The translations under genes and the position numbers were made by a program. Positions 50,236 to 62,200 of a stretch of 64,000 nucleotides of DNA are shown here, one piece after another (positions within the stretch are counted from its first letter, which is position 1; every line of letters begins with the position of its first letter). This DNA comes from Antennarius striatus (Eukaryota; Chordata; Actinopteri; Lophiiformes; Antennariidae), in NCBI RefSeq assembly GCF_040054535.1, contig NC_090796.1, positions 9,071,001 to 9,135,000 on the forward strand, written 5' to 3'. The notes beneath the pieces are model-generated. The model saw only the letters and a list, made by a program, of their open reading frames with translations, ran no database searches and was not told the origin of the DNA.

Positions 50236-52202
50236 ACATATTAAAGACACATAAAGCTCCTGGATGTGCTGATTTAGGTGTCAGGTGTAAGTGGAAGAAC
50301 TTATGCGAGGCATGTGAGTGAGCTATAACTCTAAGGGGGTGTCACAAGCTAAATGGCATGAGCTATATATGTGACACATATGACATGACATGTCATTTGT
50401 ATGGTAGTGTGTTCGACATTTCAGGCTGTTGTGCGCACTGCTTTGTACACAGTCTGGAAATAACTGGTTAAAAACTTCTCGTGCAAGTTTTAGCTTGACA
50501 AACAGAGATCTGCATTTGTTGTTATGAATCCACACATGGGAAATAATTGGGTTTAAAGCATTTAAATCATGATGAACATCTATTTTGTAACCTCCAGGTG
50601 ACCTAAGTGCCTTTCATGATCCCTTCGGTCCATCATCTCCTGTAGAAGATTTATTCTGACTGTTGGTCCTGGTTTACCGTCACGTTGTTACAGACTTCAT
50701 TCAGACTGTCAACAGTTTAACACGTCCTGTTGGAGCTTCAGTCATGTGATCTGTTGTTCACTGTCTGCATCTTTTTGCACACGCAGACACACACCCGTCC
50801 CATACACCTTCTGTTTTGCTGCCCGTCCACACAGAATGATGTGCAGATACCAGCGAAGGACAGGTGGTACTTCTGTAGTCTATTATGGTACATGACACTA
50901 TAGGTAGTGGGTCAAGGATTGTCTATATGATTTACTGCTGCGACACTTCTCACCAGTGTAATTTAAACTTTCTCCGTTTGTAGGATATATATGTTTTTAT
51001 ATACATATAAACTATAAACAGGTTAGTTTTTAACCTGGTGGAGTTATTTTTGATGTTTGTATATATAACAAAGTTTAACTCTGCATAGTTTCTGTAAAAC
51101 TTTGCCAGTTACTCTGCATCAGACAAAAATAATAAAATACTTTACTTGGATCCATATTGTAACTGCACATCGAAAACCATTTTTCATTTATTTGTGTCAC
51201 CAAGATATTAGTATTATGCTAAAGCCTCGTCATCAGTAAGACAAAAGTAGAAGAGTAGATTCAGGCAGTACTCTTTATATGCATACCTAAATTAAGGATC
51301 TGAATACTTCTTCCTTTGAAAACCAATAACCTTCGATTGCCTATCGATAGTTCGTTTGGCCGATTGTGGCTTTAATAAAACAAATAAAACAGCGCTCCCC
51401 TCTGCCTAAAATGACGCATTACAACTCAGACATAATCCCACCTGCCTTTGCATACATGTGCGCCTCATGTATATTAAATAATAGCTGAACTCTGCCACCT
51501 GCTGGAAACTCCCAGTTTGTGCATACACAATAAAAGACATCCCTCGCCGTTGACAGTCTGCTGAAATGAAGTGTAGCCCAAAAAAATGGGCTTCCCTTCA
51601 TAAAAGTTGCAATTTCATCATAAAGAATTGATGAACGGAGAGTTTATGACTACAAGTAAACTTATTAGCCTAACCTTAACTCCTCTTCAAATGACACTCT
51701 ACTAATACAGTACTACATTGCATTACTCAATCTCTCACGAAGCTTTTCACAGTGGCCAACAAAAGAAAACAGGGAATAAAAAAATTACAATTTGACACTA
51801 ATAAACATTGATACAGTCTGAAGTTTAAAATACTAATCAATGGTCAAATGAAGATTTGTGAATTTTCTAATCAGCATAATAGTGAATACTAAAATTGCAT
51901 GATAGTTTCTATTTTTATTTCTTTGCTATTCGTTTTATTACTGTTTAGTTAATTTTGACCACATATACAACTTACCTATTAACACCCATTACAAGTTTTT
52001 TTGCTTGGCGTGGGTGTGAAAAGCCTCTGTGTACTACAGTAAAGAGACAATCATTCTCATCAACTCTTCAAATACACAAGAGGCTGCAGTTCTTCAGTCC
52101 ACAGGGAAACCAGAGGCTTGTCAGTTCAGGTGGACCACAGAGCACCGAACCCTCAAAACTGCTCCCAAGACACTGTCATGTGACTGTACATCACTCCACC
52201 AG

Positions 52203-52204
<2 letters not shown>

Positions 52205-52257
<53 letters not shown>

Positions 52258-52264
52258 TGTGTGT
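52205..52264. repeat. (GT)n microsatellite
   Basis: About 60 bp of GT with a single CT interruption near the end. Confidence 0.97.
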
Positions 52265-54787
52265 ACGATTTATTTGAGTGTAATATACAGTATACTGTAA
52301 CACGTATACTGCGTGAAAAAAGGATTTCCCAACTGGTGAATTACTGATGCTTAGCTGTTAGCAGTCCTGTGAAGGACATATGATGTGATTAACCATTCAT
52401 TGGTTTCACTTTATATTTTGGCAAGAAAAGCATTTCCCCTGAAGCCACTGTTACTGCTTCCTGTGTGTGCGTGTCCAACAGGTTCCTGTGTGTTACCGTA
52501 GATTTAATGTGTGTAACCAGAGTTGAAGAGAAGCTAGGCAGCTGTCAGTCAACAAGGGATACTGTGTAGCATGCTTTAAAGGAAAGGTGGTAAATGTGGG
52601 CAGCATGGCTGCTGACAGAAGCGGATATCCAGAGAATCTGAGGTCACGACCTCAATGGTCAAATCAATTGACCTGGACATGACAGCATATAAGACATTAT
52701 AAGACAACCTGATTTCTATTCGAGGAATGGTTTGAGTGTTTTGTGCTCAACAGCTAGCAGGATTTTTAACATTATGTATTTTCCCAATATATGTACTTTA
52801 TTAACTTTAAATATGCTGCCATCATCCAGCTCCTGTCAGAGTAATTTTAGACTTGACCTTTGTCCTATCCTCTTGTTCTCATCAGAGCTCTTAAAATGCC
52901 TTTGATATCTCCCTCTTGTGGATCAAGATGCCGGCTCTCCTGAGGTATCTGTTGTGGTCTGCTGACTATTAGCGTTCACTTTTCCTTTGAGTGCTCTTCT
53001 TTCTGTCTAGGTTTTTAATGCTATTCATGACTAGAAATCTTCCCACTGCTCTCAACTTCAAGTACTTTACATTTGCTCCCTTACAGCTGGATTAGACAAG
53101 GATCATCTCCCCCGTGTGCTGCTAAGAATTTGAATAGAATAGCACCTCGGTTTTTATTTTAGGAATATTTGATTGTATTTACTCAGAATAATAGTAATAT
53201 TAATAAAAATAAAAAGAGTGCATTAATTCGGCCTCGTACTGAAAGTGTAGATGAGCTACTGTTAAAAATAAAATTGGATACTGTCCTATATTTAAAGGCC
53301 TCTATATTTTACTATAGTATAGTAATGTAAGTTTGTAAAGTATTATATAGTGTAGTGATTTCTAAACTTCCAAAATAAAATTATTTCCACAATATCCTTT
53401 TCACACAGGGAAGGAATTCCTCATGCTTTGAATGATTAGGCCTTTATACAGCTGATATTTCAAGACTGGCATCCAAATCTTTAATCGCCAGAAGAAAATG
53501 CCTGGGAACTGAAAATCAGATAATACAAAGGGCCAAATAGAAGAATAGAAAAGCAGCTATATTTTTCTGAATTCTCAGCAAAAGACAGAGAGGCTGTCAT
53601 GGGCTGGGTGAGAGGGAGGGACAGCGAAGAAGAAGCTGGGGGGAGAAAGAAAGGACTGACAGAGAGTGCACTGTTAGAGGACAGAAAAGCATACTGGGTG
53701 TTAACTGCCGGCGTAGGTAGATCACCGGACAAACACCACTGCTGCAAGTGAACAGAGATACGAAGATCCAAAGAGAGAGGACTAAGTGCTTGGGCAACAG
53801 GAGCTTGTGGTTGCCAGGAAAGGGCCGGCCTAACCTGAAGAGATGGTTTGAGGAAATGAGCCAAAGGATGGAAATGGAAGCTTCCAGCAAACGGGCACAA
53901 TTAGTCAGGTACAGCAAGATGGCATTTGTTATGATTCATGTCTTATTCTGAGCAGTATCTGAACAGTTAACACATTACTGCAATAATATATTTGAATGTA
54001 CTTCAGTATAGCTTTATTAATTATGTATTTCTATTTATGTAATAAGTTAAAAAAATAGACTGCTGTTGCTCAAGGTTGCCGTATTCTAAGGGACCATCAT
54101 GATGTATGAGACGCTGAATTGCCGGCCTGTTCATGGACTGATGTGATGTTACCTTTGTATTTATCCAGTAAATGGTCTGCTCCAATAGTCCAACTTAACT
54201 GTCTACAATCATACTAACCACCATCTATCCAGAATGCCTATTAGACAGTCTTCACAGGTAGACAAGTTAATAACAGAGACAGCGTCTTACGTCACTTTAC
54301 TTACCAAGGTCAAATGTGCTGTGATGATTTTGATAACACTCATAGACATGAGAATGTAGGAGACACGTAAATGTTTTTTGCAGATGATGATGGAGGATAT
54401 TTTCCAGGTCAATGTATTCAACATGCTCAATGTCCAGCTCTCCATGATGCTCCAGAGTCCTTGGGTACCACAAAGCACACTCTGTGTGGTACACAGACCC
54501 GCCGTTTGTCCTCTCCTTCATCCCTCTTTAGCATTTTAAGTATTCCTCCCTGAGCAAGTGAGGAGATTTTCTAAATATTTCGCAACACCCACGTAACCCC
54601 CAACGGCCAAGAGGTTGTTTGTCTCTGCTCTCATCTTTTACAAAGCCATGATTGTTTTTGTCTCTAATCTGTGTCTCACTTGATTGTGGTTTATGCTGAC
54701 ATAGACTGCAGCAGCTTAACCACATCTAACCTCTGGATCACCCACGAGTGCCTGTGGAGGCTGAGTGTGAGAAGTTCTCATGAATTA

Positions 54788-55004
<217 letters not shown>

Positions 55005-56280
55005 AATCATCAAATACATTTTTATTTGAAAAATTAATGATTAAAGTCCAATCAATAATTCAATCAATACAGTTAGATGGTACTTTAAGACAAATTAGGC
55101 ACTGAAAGTGTTTTTACTTTATGTGGTCATTTAAAATATAAAAATAAGGAATGCAAATGAAAGGCAATAGATTATATTTAAATGTTTATACAAGCATGTC
55201 TTTATTAGGACCAAAAGCAATAAATAAATATAGAACAATACAAAAAGAGATACTGCACATCTGAAATGATGGCCTACTATCAAATTAGAATAAAGTGAAA
55301 GGTCATCCTGTAAAGCTACATGCTGTATTATAACAATAGAGTTTATTATACATTGAAAGAATCTTAAATTCTGCAGAAGGTGCGAGTGCAGAAAGCGTTG
55401 CACCATGTGACCCAATGCAGAAGCAAATATACTGATAAAATGTTGTGGTCAGGCATCTGAAGAGAGAAAAACAAATGAACTTGTGACTCAATAACAATAT
55501 TTTACTTTATTTTCCCTAACCTGGACTTTTTTATCCTGATTTTCTGTTATTGGCCATCCACTCAGCCATTTGGGATACTTTCCAATCCCTCTCGGTTCCT
55601 CATACCAGCCCATCCCTACTGCCAGATTGGTTTTCACACAGTCCTAGGCCACTCCCTGCTACCACGGCGACGCAGCTGTCACCTGTCAGTTTCGAGGCAG
55701 GGATGCACACCGGCCTGTTGTGGCTCAGAATAGAATTGCGGGAGAGTTTAGGTTGAAGCGGGCGAGCACAACAAGTCTCAGAGAGGATGACCAGTTGACT
55801 AGGAAAATATTTCAACTATATGGGAATGTGGCAAATGTGTGTTTGGAGGCTGAGGGGTGCTGTTTATGGGAGTGACTGACTGCTTTCCACAGAGAGTGTT
55901 CATCTTGTGTTGGTAAGGATTCACGGCTTAGCTTCACTCTGAGCAACCAGTTACAGTGAGCTTATTCAAATGTGTGTGGATAGCTTAAGCTAATAATTTG
56001 ATGTTTGTGTTGCTTTTTGCTTTATATTTAATCATGTGTTTACTATTGCTTCATTATATTGCATGTATAAGCAAATGTGACTGTGAATGAATGACGTGTT
56101 GGGGTAAAAAAATTGTCAACCCCCCCCCCCCCAAAAAAAACAATAACAACAACCATCTGATGTTTTGGGTGGACATTTACATTCACCTCAGACATGTTTA
56201 TCTGAAGCTTTATGACTGTCTGTCTTTTCTCTTTTCTTTTCTCCTGAGGCCATAAATAAATATTTCTGTTTCATTGCAGA

Positions 56281-59200
56281 ATGGACGACCAGGACAGAGT
56301 AAGCCAGGCATCCAGTGTGGCCACCATTTCTTACTTTCCTGTCAAGGTATTGTTTAGTTATGCATCATTATTATATCTGGATGCAGTGAGCCTGTCAATG
56401 TATAATAAACTATCATCCTACCTCTGGTTATCAGGACAGAGATGGAAAGGTGCAAACATTTGGAAAAAGATGTCAAGCTGCCAAGAGAGACCCCAATTGT
56501 CCTGTGGTCATCAGAGGATGGCTCAACAAAAAAGTAATTTTCCAACTATGTCCCACATAACATTTTTCAACTTCATTACTGCATGTAGAGAAGAAAATTA
56601 CTTCTCTAATTAATTTTGCTGTAGGATAGCTCTGGTTTGAAGCTATGGAAGAGAAGATGGTTTGTTCTTTCCAACTACTGTCTGTTTTACTATAAAGGTA
56701 AACGTCCTTGTCGCTCACTGTATTCTTATCGTACAACAATGCGTCTTTTCTTCTGGTCACCTCTTTTTCTTTCCCCATCAGACAGCAGAGAAGAATCTGT
56801 GCTCGGCAGCATCCCACTCCCGAGCTACAAAATCCTGTTCTGCACACCACGAGAATGCAAGAACAGGAAGTTCACATTCAAGGTGCCATCTTCTGGTTAT
56901 TAATTCAATTTAAGAGGGAAAGATGCCCAGAGCATTCATTCAAGATTCTAGCTTCACAGCAGTCAAAAATTTGTTGATTCAATTGATTGAATAATTCAAA
57001 AGCTGATAAGAAGATTGATCCATGAAGAAAATTAGTTGCAGGGTTATAGAAAATATTTTATTCAGTTCATTGACTTCAGCTCAGAATCATACACCAGAAT
57101 TTTGTTTCCTCTTGAAAAGCATAGAGATAAAGAATATGAAAAACGAGTCTCTGTAAATTAGGTGGTGCACCAGGGGATGCGGTCGTATTTCTTCAGCGCT
57201 GACACTCAGGAGGATATGCTGGGTTGGGTCCGGGCCCTCAGTCTGTCGGCCACAATGGAGCCAGAAGGCTCTCTGACCAGGTAGAGCGCTACTCACTGTG
57301 TTATGTTCTGAATTTCAAACATTTTGCATCATTGCACTCACTGACCTGACTTCATTTTTTTCTGCATCCTTCCTCTCAGGCGTTGCTCAAGTTATCAGGA
57401 TTTCACACAGATGGGTGGCAGCAGCGAATCAGTTGACGTACCTAAACCCTACTTTGATGGAGAGGGTCCCTCCCACAGGCACAGAAACATCAGCAGGACT
57501 CTGAGTGAACCGAGTCATCTCACTGGTGGGAGAGTAGGGACGTCGCACTCAGATCACAGGGGGAGGCGGGCTGCGCGTCAGAGAAGCAGCAGGTTGTCAA
57601 GTCGTCTCTGCATTAAAAAAGCTCCTATTTAAATCACAGCGCTTCATTTATGGTCCCAGCTTTGTTATTCTGCTCTGCTTTTTCTTCAAATAGAACACCC
57701 AGTCCTCTAGATGATAGCAGAGGACGAGTCTGCGGTCCGAATCGAGAGCACGAATCCCTTCCTGGCCAAAACAATCCGCTCATACAGGCAGAAATGTTGG
57801 TGACAGGTTCTCTGATCTCAAGGGGTCAGCTGGGGTCACGACCTCACACACCAGTAGGAAGGGTTGACATTCGACCTCACGATGACTCGGTTATAGTGCC
57901 CCAGGCGCTGTTCTACGCACCTGCCTCACCCAAGCCGGAGTTCAAATCTACACCTAACACTCCGGTGACAGAGAGGTGGCAGAAGGTTAGGATTTGTTTA
58001 ATTTCTATTGATCAGATGTTTAACTGGTTTAATATATATGCTTTGTAAATGTATTACATTATGAGACCAATTGGCAAGTGATATCCAATTCACTTATAAT
58101 AATGCTAATAATAAAGCCATTGTTCTAATTTAGAATAACAATCAGGTAGTTTAAAAAACAATTTAAGCTACTTTATTGCATCTATGAATACAGTGCACGG
58201 TATAACTTTGCTACAGTATATTTTAATTCTCTACTGTAGATTAATAGATTTGAATGATTTTGTTAAATTAATCCTAATTTTCTTCTACATTTTAGGACAC
58301 TCTTGACAGTTTTACGTATCTGTCTTTGTCATAAATTGTATTAATCAACTTGTAAAGAATAATATAACACATTCTGTGGTTCTGGAGGAAGCTTCACTGA
58401 GTTGAAGAAAAACAACTTTATTGCATTATGGAAAATTCAGATAGGAGATATTGATTATTGTTCTTTTGTAGAAGAGTGATGTATTAATATAAAAAATGTT
58501 AATACTTCATTTTTGACACACTACCTCTTTTTGTTGTTTGCAGGTTTTACCATCGTATGGCCCTGTCCATCATGTCTCAAGTGGGAGAAGACTTTTAGGA
58601 AAGGTGATCACAGAACAAACAACAGATTTATATTTCTGTTGGTGTGTAAGAAGTAAACTGAAGTAACTAATTACTTCTGTTTAATTATGTTTTATTAATT
58701 CCATGTGTTGTCACTTCTTTTATAAATACACTATCTCTTCCTTCAGAGCTACTCTACAGGGGCGCATACAGACTTACTGCCCCCACTGCCCCCCTCATCG
58801 AGAGCAACACATGCCCCGCACCCCCCGCACCACCACCATCACCACCGCAGCAATTCATCTGTTTGTGCGCTCCCACCGGTTATGGTACAGCTCGCCCTGC
58901 TGCGCTCTTATGGCCGCCACGCGCTGTGTACTGATGGTGTCTTGTGTGAAACAAACTGTGTCTGAAACAGAACTGTGTTCTTGTGTTCTTGTGTTGTCTT
59001 TTAACGAAACTCACTGTGAGAAGATTCTAATATTTATCAAGTGTTTTGTTTCAAAGCTTTGACACCCTTGCATGATTTGTTTTACATCTGTGCCTCTGTA
59101 CCACATTGTCACTAATTCCTATTGTGTGTTTAATAAACCATATGCTGTGCTCATTCTTCTTTACAGTGTTTACTTGTGGTGATGTCAGCATATTTTGTCT

Positions 59201-62200
59201 ACTTGCTGTGAGATTTGCTGTGATTATTTGTGTGAATCAAAAAGCATCTATTAGAGAAGATACACATTTATCTCATAGAAATGCATTTTGATTAATTTAT
59301 TGTTAAATACATCACAAAACCCATGAAAAAGTTAGTTTTGTCTTTTATTACCAAAATTTATGACGTGCTCCTTTGAAAAGCAAATAGCTCTGCCAAGAAT
59401 TCCAATATTACCCCCCACCAAACCACAAGAATGTGTTTTTGTGTGAAAGTGTGGGTAACTAGCAAGATTTAAAAAAAAGTTTATTAAACATTATGTCATC
59501 ACAAAGCAATGACATATTAACTTTTGACAAAATGATTGAATTCCAGGTCCCAAAACCTAACCTTAGGGAGGTCCCACCGATCAGGCCTCTTGAAAGTGAT
59601 GCAGATGTGAGTGTTCACATGTTGTCCTAACTTTTACGGTGATGTCTTATCATCCCTCTGAGTAGATGTGTTTGATTTTAATTTCTCCTCTCCAGGCTGT
59701 GTTGACGAGGTTGTGTGGGTGTGACAAGCTGCTGCAGTCTCTATCTTTCGAACTGGCTCAGCTACAAATAGATAAGGTCAGTGGTTACCACAGGAGTCAC
59801 CCACTACATCTGTTTCATGGGGCTACTGCAATGGATTAAAGGTAAACTGATGACTTGTACAAATTCACACCTTGAGGTGTGAACATTAATTGAACAATAG
59901 CAATCTGTCTATCTGTACAAACAGAAGTAGGAAACAGCTGACGGCATGCTGTTACTGTTTTAAGAATGAAATGATTCAGCTCTATTTCCTTGTTGTAGGA
60001 GAGTGTCCATTGTGCATTAGAGGTATCCAGACTTCAGCTGGAAGACTGGAAAAACCAGGGGCCTAGGGCCCAGGAAGAAGCTCTGGTCCAGAAGGCTTTG
60101 CTGCAGGAAGAGCTGGTCACAATCCGGGCCCGGATGTGTGATGTTTCACTGGTGTGTAATAAACTACAGAGTAGTGAACCAGAATAAAGACAACATGTCA
60201 TAAAACAAGACAGAAAATATTGCTTAACTCTCTCTTAATGCTGATGATGTTCTTATGTGTTTTAAATCATTAAGGATTTTTTTTATTATTCTTTTCCACA
60301 AATACTCAAAACATATTCTTTAGGAAATGGAGCGAGTGTGGAGTCAATATGAGCGAATGGAGAGTGAACTTACTGTTCTACATTCACAACTGCAGCACAT
60401 CTGTAACTTTGGACTGCCACAGGTAATTTCACTAATTTTATTTTGTGAATATACACTCTCTTTATCTGACCCTATTTTGGAGATGAATGGTTCGGACTGA
60501 TGCTTGAGCTCTAACTGTGAGCTATTAGTCACTGACAGTAAAGTCACAGATGGTCTTTGGTGAGCCATAAACTCATGGTAGAAAATATTTCTTTACATTA
60601 GGAACAATCTCAGGCCCAAAGAGAGCTGTGGATGATGGAAGACATCCTGGCTGGACTGAAGATCAATAGGGATCATTTCAACTTCTTGTTGGGACTACAG
60701 CGGCACCACAGTAAGTATAAGGCCTCCAGTATGTGGTCCGCATTTCATCATTTGTTATTTTTCTAAATACAGTAATTGAAATGCACTTTTCATTTATTAT
60801 GTTTGCAGTTACATTTGTGTTTGTGGAATTGTAGTTTATTAGCAAGTGAAACCCACCACCGCAGACAACAAGGGCTGTTTGTTAGCTTATTGAGCTACTT
60901 GTAAAGCAAGATACAAGTTCTAGACACAGAGTTATAAGTAAAACACAGCTATCCTCCACGTGATGCATATGGTTCAGATGCTGAATAGCCTTCAAGTGGA
61001 GTTCAATTGCAAACAGGGCATTCAGAGGCTGCAACATGCCGTGACTTACGCTGACCTACTTTAAGGGTAGGTCAGGGTCAAAACTTCAGGGTAGGTCGAA
61101 GTTATGCACCATAGATCAAAGCTAGTGCATAGGTAAATCAAAGCACTAAGCTTTGATCTATGGTCTTACTCACATTGGACTTCTCCCTCGTCTTTCTATC
61201 TTATCCGGTTCCTGAGTGTACAAAAGTTGAATTTTGACCTTCACCTAGTTTTCTCAAGGTCAAGGTCATCATCTCATTTTCATCCCCTTTGCTACCCGAG
61301 TAATGCGCTTTACGTTTCATCTTTCTATCTGCAAAGGTTGCGAAGATATTTGGCAGACATACGAACAAAAGAACAGACGAACACACGAACACTGACAATT
61401 ACAATACATAACCGCTTTGAAAAGGGATGTAGTAAATCCTTCCAGCACAGATAAATGAATAAATCATGAGTGAACTACAAAGTCAGCACTTCCAATAGTA
61501 ATAGATTGAAGGGTGTGTTGATACCACATTAATTTCTTCAATGTTTTGGGCATATTTGTAGTTTTGAATATCCAAACAATGATTTCTGGTTTTTATATGA
61601 TGATGTCAGTTTGCAGCTTTGCCTGATTTATCTTAATCAACTGCATTAAAGTTTGATGATATGATCATCTCTCACTCAGCATTCCAGTCAACAACACCAC
61701 ATTCTGGGTCCCCTGGCTCTTCCCTAGACAGGATGCAAAGTGGATTTCCTATGGTAGGGCTCCAGAATGTTGTCCTTTATCACTGACTTCTGCATGTGTT
61801 ATTAGCATAGACTAATGCTGTATCACTTATATATGTTGAACTACACAGATTTAATAAAGTCAAGAATATCTTTTATCACTTTTTTTAATCACATTCTCTG
61901 AAAATGATCTCAGCAGGATGTGGAACATGAGCCACCAGCTCGTCCGCCATTGCCTCAGGAGTTACAGGAAACCCACCAGAGAAAGAATCCGGATCATGGC
62001 TGGACAGACTTGTCATACGAGGTGAAAAATGTAGACAATATATACAATAAAATAACATTTCTGAAATTTATCTTATTTTTGTTTTTCTGTGTACATTTCA
62101 GGGAGACTACAACCACACGACTGATCTGGCACAGAGAAGAGGAAACATCCAGCCTGACCTCCTTAACTTGAAACCACAGAAAGATGCATCCGGTTGGCAC

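Larger units (their letters stand above)
61030..61432. mobile_element. Dispersed non-coding repeat with hairpins in plekha4 intron 14
   Basis: The stretch carries GTGACTTACGCTGACCTAC, TCTCAAGGTCAAGGTCATC, GTAATGCGCTTTACG and GGCAGACATACGAACAAAAG, wording I associate with a dispersed fish repeat. It contains two inverted repeats (61051-61075 and 61108-61164). Family and mobility class are not assigned, and the boundaries are approximate. Confidence 0.45.

Noticed and set aside
53481-53951. Overlapping open frames on both strands, possibly a gene before plekha4
   Set aside because: Purine-rich composition opens frames on both strands; no family recognised and no consistent exon structure.
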